Position numbers and translations under genes: made by a program
Source of the DNA: Gemmatimonadota bacterium
Lineage (GTDB): Bacteria > Gemmatimonadota > Gemmatimonadetes > Longimicrobiales > RSA9
Reading direction: 5' to 3'
Assembly (NCBI GenBank): GCA_019689775.1
Contig: JADGGV010000170.1
Location: 1 to 7,908 of the forward strand
DNA length: 7,908 nucleotides
The notes under the pieces: generated by a model
Told to the model about the DNA's origin: nothing
The model's database searches: none
Seen by the model: the letters and a program-made list of their open reading frames with translations, nothing else
In this document: in pieces, positions 6,160-7,908 of the stretch
Position numbering within the stretch: position 1 is the stretch's first letter
Layout: the number at the start of each line of letters is the position of its first letter

Positions 6160-6183
6160 CCGGTCCGGAAGGTCCCGGACCGG
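6160..6183 (+). promoter_or_regulatory. 8-bp-stem hairpin upstream of the PepSY gene
   Basis: CCGGTCCG (6160-6167) and CGGACCGG (6176-6183) are exact inverted repeats around an 8-nt loop. They end 18 nt before the ribosome binding site of the PepSY gene. This could be an operator or a 5' leader hairpin. No convincing -35/-10 pair was seen, so the regulatory role is tentative. Confidence 0.4.
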
Positions 6184-6212
6184 CGGTCGGGTGGGGTTAC
6201 CGGAGGTGCAGG

Positions 6213-6776
6213 ATGAAGATGGTCACGACCCTTACGTTGACCCTCGGGATGAGCGTGGTCGGCGCGGCGGGCCTCATGGCCCAGCAGCCGGCGCCACCCG
6301 CCAGGGTGTCGGTGCAGCGCGCCAGGGCGATCGCGCTGGCCCGCGTCCCGAACAACGAGGGGATCAAGTCCACGAAGCTCAAGACGAAGGACGGCATCCT
6401 GGTCTACGAGTTCGACATCGAGACGCCGGGGCCCGGCCACCGGGAGGTGCGCGTCGATGCGCGGACCGGCGCCGTCGTCGCCAACAAGCATGAGGACGAC
6501 CTCGTTGGCACCGTGACCAGCGGCATCGCGAAGGGCATCGACCACGTGTTCGACCACGACGAGATCGAGCGCGCACAGCCGAAGATCTCCGAGCGGCGCG
6601 CGCGGGAGATCGCGCGGCGCCAGGTGCCGAACGCGCCGATCACGGATGTGGACCTGGAGACCGAGAACGGCGTGCTCGTCTGGGAGATCGACCTCGACAC
6701 GGCAGGTCCCGGCCACGCCGAGGTGCTCATCGACGCGAACACCGGGAAGGTGCTGCGGCAGAAGCACAAGGACTGA
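6213..6776 (+). CDS. Secreted protein with two PepSY repeats
   Basis: A 187-residue protein. Residues 1-23 form a signal peptide (MK, a hydrophobic core, then GLMA before QQ). Two homologous PepSY-like halves follow, at 32-95 and 125-187. Each has a helix with RARAIALARVP or RRAREIARRQVP, a strand block ending LVYEFDIETPGPGH or LVWEIDLDTAGPGH, and a closing VDARTGAVV or IDANTGKVL. The linker (about 96-124) holds an acidic/His stretch DHVFDHDEIE (110-119). PepSY domains are found in peptidase propeptides and envelope proteins and are thought to inhibit proteases or bind at the cell surface; the target here is unknown. The ATG at 6213 follows GGAGGT (6202-6207) by 5 nt and gives a clean signal peptide, unlike earlier in-frame starts. 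It is probably transcribed separately from mocA, 276 bp away, and converges on the FTR1 gene. Confidence 0.87.
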   Translation: MKMVTTLTLTLGMSVVGAAGLMAQQPAPPARVSVQRARAIALARVPNNEGIKSTKLKTKDGILVYEFDIETPGPGHREVRVDARTGAVVANKHEDDLVGTVTSGIAKGIDHVFDHDEIERAQPKISERRAREIARRQVPNAPITDVDLETENGVLVWEIDLDTAGPGHAEVLIDANTGKVLRQKHKD

Positions 6777-6793
6777 GGCGCGCCGAGCGCGCC
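6777..6793 (+). terminator. Hairpin directly after the PepSY stop
   Basis: GGCGCGC (6777-6783) and GCGCGCC (6787-6793) form a perfect 7-bp stem with a 3-nt loop, starting at the base after the TGA. There is no T-run, so it is not a classic intrinsic terminator. In high-GC bacteria such stems can still end or stabilise transcripts. Confidence 0.35.
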
Positions 6794-6917
6794 GCCGGCG
6801 CCGGGCAGGTCCCGCGCCGCCGGCGGACGGACCGCGTCACGCGACGCCGCTGAGCCGAGCGGAACGACGCGAGACGTGACTGGATGTGGCATCCGGTCCG
6901 GCAACCCTGTTTGTCGT

Positions 6918-6955
6918 TCCCGCTCGCGGCCGTCCGGGAGTAGGCCGAAGCGGGA
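6918..6955. repeat. Interrupted 12-bp hairpin in the PepSY-FTR1 spacer
   Basis: TCCCGCT (6918-6924) pairs with AGCGGGA (6949-6955), and CGGCC (6927-6931) pairs with GGCCG (6943-6947). They are separated by a small internal loop (CG opposite A), with an 11-nt apical loop. The structure is read from the sequence; whether it is transcribed is unknown. Confidence 0.5.
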
Positions 6956-6993
6956 GCGAACGCGAAACGGCTCCGGCGGATTTCGTATGAGAA

Positions 6994-7023
6994 GCGCCCG
7001 GCGGGTTGCTTCCCACCGGGCGC
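6994..7023 (-). terminator. Candidate terminator hairpin downstream of FTR1
   Basis: GCGCCCGGCGGG (6994-7005) and CCCACCGGGCGC (7012-7023) form a 12-bp stem around a 6-nt loop. The single irregular pair is C-A on the plus strand but G-U on the minus strand, so the hairpin is better formed in minus-strand RNA. There it is followed by CTTCTCAT, a weak pyrimidine run. It lies about 90 nt past the FTR1 stop. A tentative terminator. Confidence 0.4.
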
Positions 7024-7049
7024 CGCTCACGTCCGGACCCTTCCTGCGG

Positions 7050-7078
7050 CTCCGCGGTCGGCTCCGCGGCTCCGCGTG
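7050..7078 (+). repeat. Three CTCCGCG-type units
   Basis: CTCCGCGGT (7050-7058), CTCCGCGG (7062-7069) and CTCCGCGTG (7070-7078) are near-tandem copies. They resemble the reverse complement of the 9-bp units around the GxxExxY gene (CTCTGTGNN, and CTCCGCGCC for the GC-shifted unit). Similarity could be coincidental in such GC-rich DNA. Confidence 0.5.
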
Positions 7079-7081
7079 ACG

Positions 7082-7110
7082 CGCGGGCGGCCGCCCGCGA
7101 AAAAGCGGGC
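7082..7110 (-). terminator. Palindromes at the FTR1 stop, possible terminator
   Basis: An 18-bp perfect palindrome (7082-7099) overlaps a second inverted repeat, GCCCGC (7093-7098) / GCGGGC (7105-7110), whose loop holds five A residues (five U in minus-strand RNA). It begins 2 nt past the FTR1 stop. The U residues sit in the loop rather than after the stem, so termination is uncertain. Confidence 0.35.
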
Positions 7111-7112
7111 GC

Positions 7113-7908
7113 CTACGCCGCCGCCTCGCCCCGCTTCAGCGGCGACAGCCGCAACTGGACCAGGAAGTAGGAGCCGAGGACCAGCACCGCCGCGCCGAGC
7201 TGCGCCAGCAGCGTCTCGACCGTCGGGAAGACCGCGAACCACAGCTCCATCCACCCCGGGATCACCCGCGCCAGCGCCGGGATCTCCGTCACCGGCAGCC
7301 AGTGCGCGAGCTGCATCTCCTGCACCTGCTCGCCGACCATCACCAGCAGCACGCCGCCCAGCATCACGCCCGTGAAGATCAGCATCTTGCGGTACGGCAA
7401 CCGCCGGTTCGCCACGAACGTCAGCACGCCGACCACCGACGTCAGCAGCAGCCCGAGCAGCACCCCGTTCAGCACCGGGCCGCTGCCGAGCTTCAGCCGG
7501 TAGCTCTGGAGGAAGAGCACGACCTCGAAGCCCTCGCGGTACATCGACGTGAAGCCGAGCAGCCCGAGACCCAGCATCAGCTTCCGCCGCGAGCCCCCCG
7601 GCTCCGCCGCCGTCCGCAGCAGCTCCTTCTTCCGGCGGTTATGGAAGCCGATCCACCCGGTCCAGTACGCCTTGTGGAAGAACCAGTTCATCACGACCAG
7701 CAGGACCACGATCGCCAGCAGCCCCGTCGCCGCCTGGAGATCCAGCGCCGACACGTTCTCCGCCAGGCTGTCCATGATCCCGATCGCGATCACCCACGTC
7801 ACCAGCGTCGCGCCGAAGCCCAGCCCCGCGCCCGCCGCCACCGGTCGCCGGTGCGCCCGCGCCTCCCCCACCATGCTCGCCGTGATCGCGGCCAGCACCA
7901 GGATGCAC
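7113..7908 (-). CDS. FTR1-family iron permease, N-terminus outside window
   Basis: About 264 C-terminal residues are visible, ending at TAG 7113-7115. The frame is open to the window edge (CILVLAAITASM...), so the true start lies beyond 7908; the GTG at 7896-7898 is not a credible start. The FTR1 signature is present as YREGFEVVLFL, at 120-130 counting from that GTG. In this family its Arg and Glu residues line the iron path. The first REGLE-type motif of the family would lie in the missing N-terminal part. Several hydrophobic segments (about 26-43, 57-75, 107-130, 142-163, 172-190, 230-250 on the same count) are consistent with a polytopic inner-membrane protein. A cytoplasmic loop NRRKKELLRTAAEPGGSRRK (87-106) is strongly basic. 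EfeO/EfeB partners are not in view. It converges on the PepSY gene. Confidence 0.88.
   Translation of the reverse strand, partial: CILVLAAITASMVGEARAHRRPVAAGAGLGFGATLVTWVIAIGIMDSLAENVSALDLQAATGLLAIVVLLVVMNWFFHKAYWTGWIGFHNRRKKELLRTAAEPGGSRRKLMLGLGLLGFTSMYREGFEVVLFLQSYRLKLGSGPVLNGVLLGLLLTSVVGVLTFVANRRLPYRKMLIFTGVMLGGVLLVMVGEQVQEMQLAHWLPVTEIPALARVIPGWMELWFAVFPTVETLLAQLGAAVLVLGSYFLVQLRLSPLKRGEAAA

Larger units (their letters stand above)
6777..7112. other. Non-coding spacer rich in hairpins and short repeats
   Basis: These 336 bp lie between convergent genes. They hold the 6777-6793 stem, a 13-bp direct repeat CGCGCCGCCGGCG (6788-6800 and 6813-6825), a small GGATG/CATCC hairpin (6882-6894), a larger interrupted hairpin (6918-6955), a 12-bp hairpin (6994-7023), CTCCGCG repeats (7050-7078) and palindromes at 7082-7110. 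An open frame at 6876-7079 has no recognisable product and an Arg/Ser-rich composition expected of chance frames. No tRNA or rRNA is seen. Confidence 0.6.

Noticed and set aside
5034..6767. Long minus-strand open frame opposite the IscU, MocA and PepSY genes
   Set aside because: It spans three recognised genes and a non-coding gap and has no family-like sequence, so it is a shadow frame.
6876..7030. Group II intron or retroelement remnant suggested by the hairpins
   Set aside because: No domain V-like stem and no reverse transcriptase sequence could be found.
6876..7079. Open frame of 67 codons in the PepSY-FTR1 spacer
   Set aside because: Arg/Ser-rich, no ribosome binding site of note and no motif; it crosses two hairpins.

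Overview
The window is very GC-rich bacterial DNA with dense, mostly plus-strand genes. The only clearly AT-richer stretches are at the left end. Nothing here fixes the taxon. The base composition and gene set (GxxExxY gene with CACAGAG-type flanking repeats, Cox/Xdh maturation genes with an IscU-like scaffold) would suit a Gemmatimonadota-like or other high-GC environmental lineage; this is inference.

Layout. (1) Positions 33-496 hold a compact unit: a minus-strand GxxExxY (PDDEXK-like) gene, broken by one in-frame stop, bracketed by inverted arms. Each arm is three tandem 9-bp units of the NNCACAGAG type. (2) Positions 564-5936 hold a tight six-gene plus-strand operon for maturation of a molybdenum hydroxylase of the xanthine dehydrogenase / aerobic CO dehydrogenase family: XdhC-like protein fused to a YHS domain, MoxR/CoxD AAA+ ATPase, CoxE-like VWA protein, full-length XdhC/CoxF protein, IscU/NifU-like Fe-S scaffold, and MocA-type molybdenum cofactor cytidylyltransferase. 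(3) Positions 5937-6212 are a non-coding spacer with a 23-bp tandem duplication and a hairpin just before the next gene. (4) Positions 6213-6776 encode a secreted protein with two PepSY repeats. (5) Positions 6777-7112 are non-coding and rich in hairpins and short GC-rich repeats. (6) Positions 7113-7908 (minus) encode an FTR1-family iron permease whose N-terminus lies outside the window.

How the genes work together: in the known Cox/Xdh systems the AAA+ ATPase and VWA protein act as a remodelling pair on the apo-hydroxylase. XdhC-type proteins bind and deliver the molybdenum cofactor (often after sulfuration), and MocA adds CMP to make the dinucleotide cofactor. An IscU-like scaffold would fit supply of the two [2Fe-2S] clusters of the small subunit. 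The structural L/M/S genes are not in the window, so the substrate of the enzyme cannot be read from it. The most unusual items are the broken GxxExxY unit with its 9-bp-periodic arms, possible solo relatives of those units next to FTR1, the YHS fusion, and the hairpin-rich spacer between the two convergent genes.
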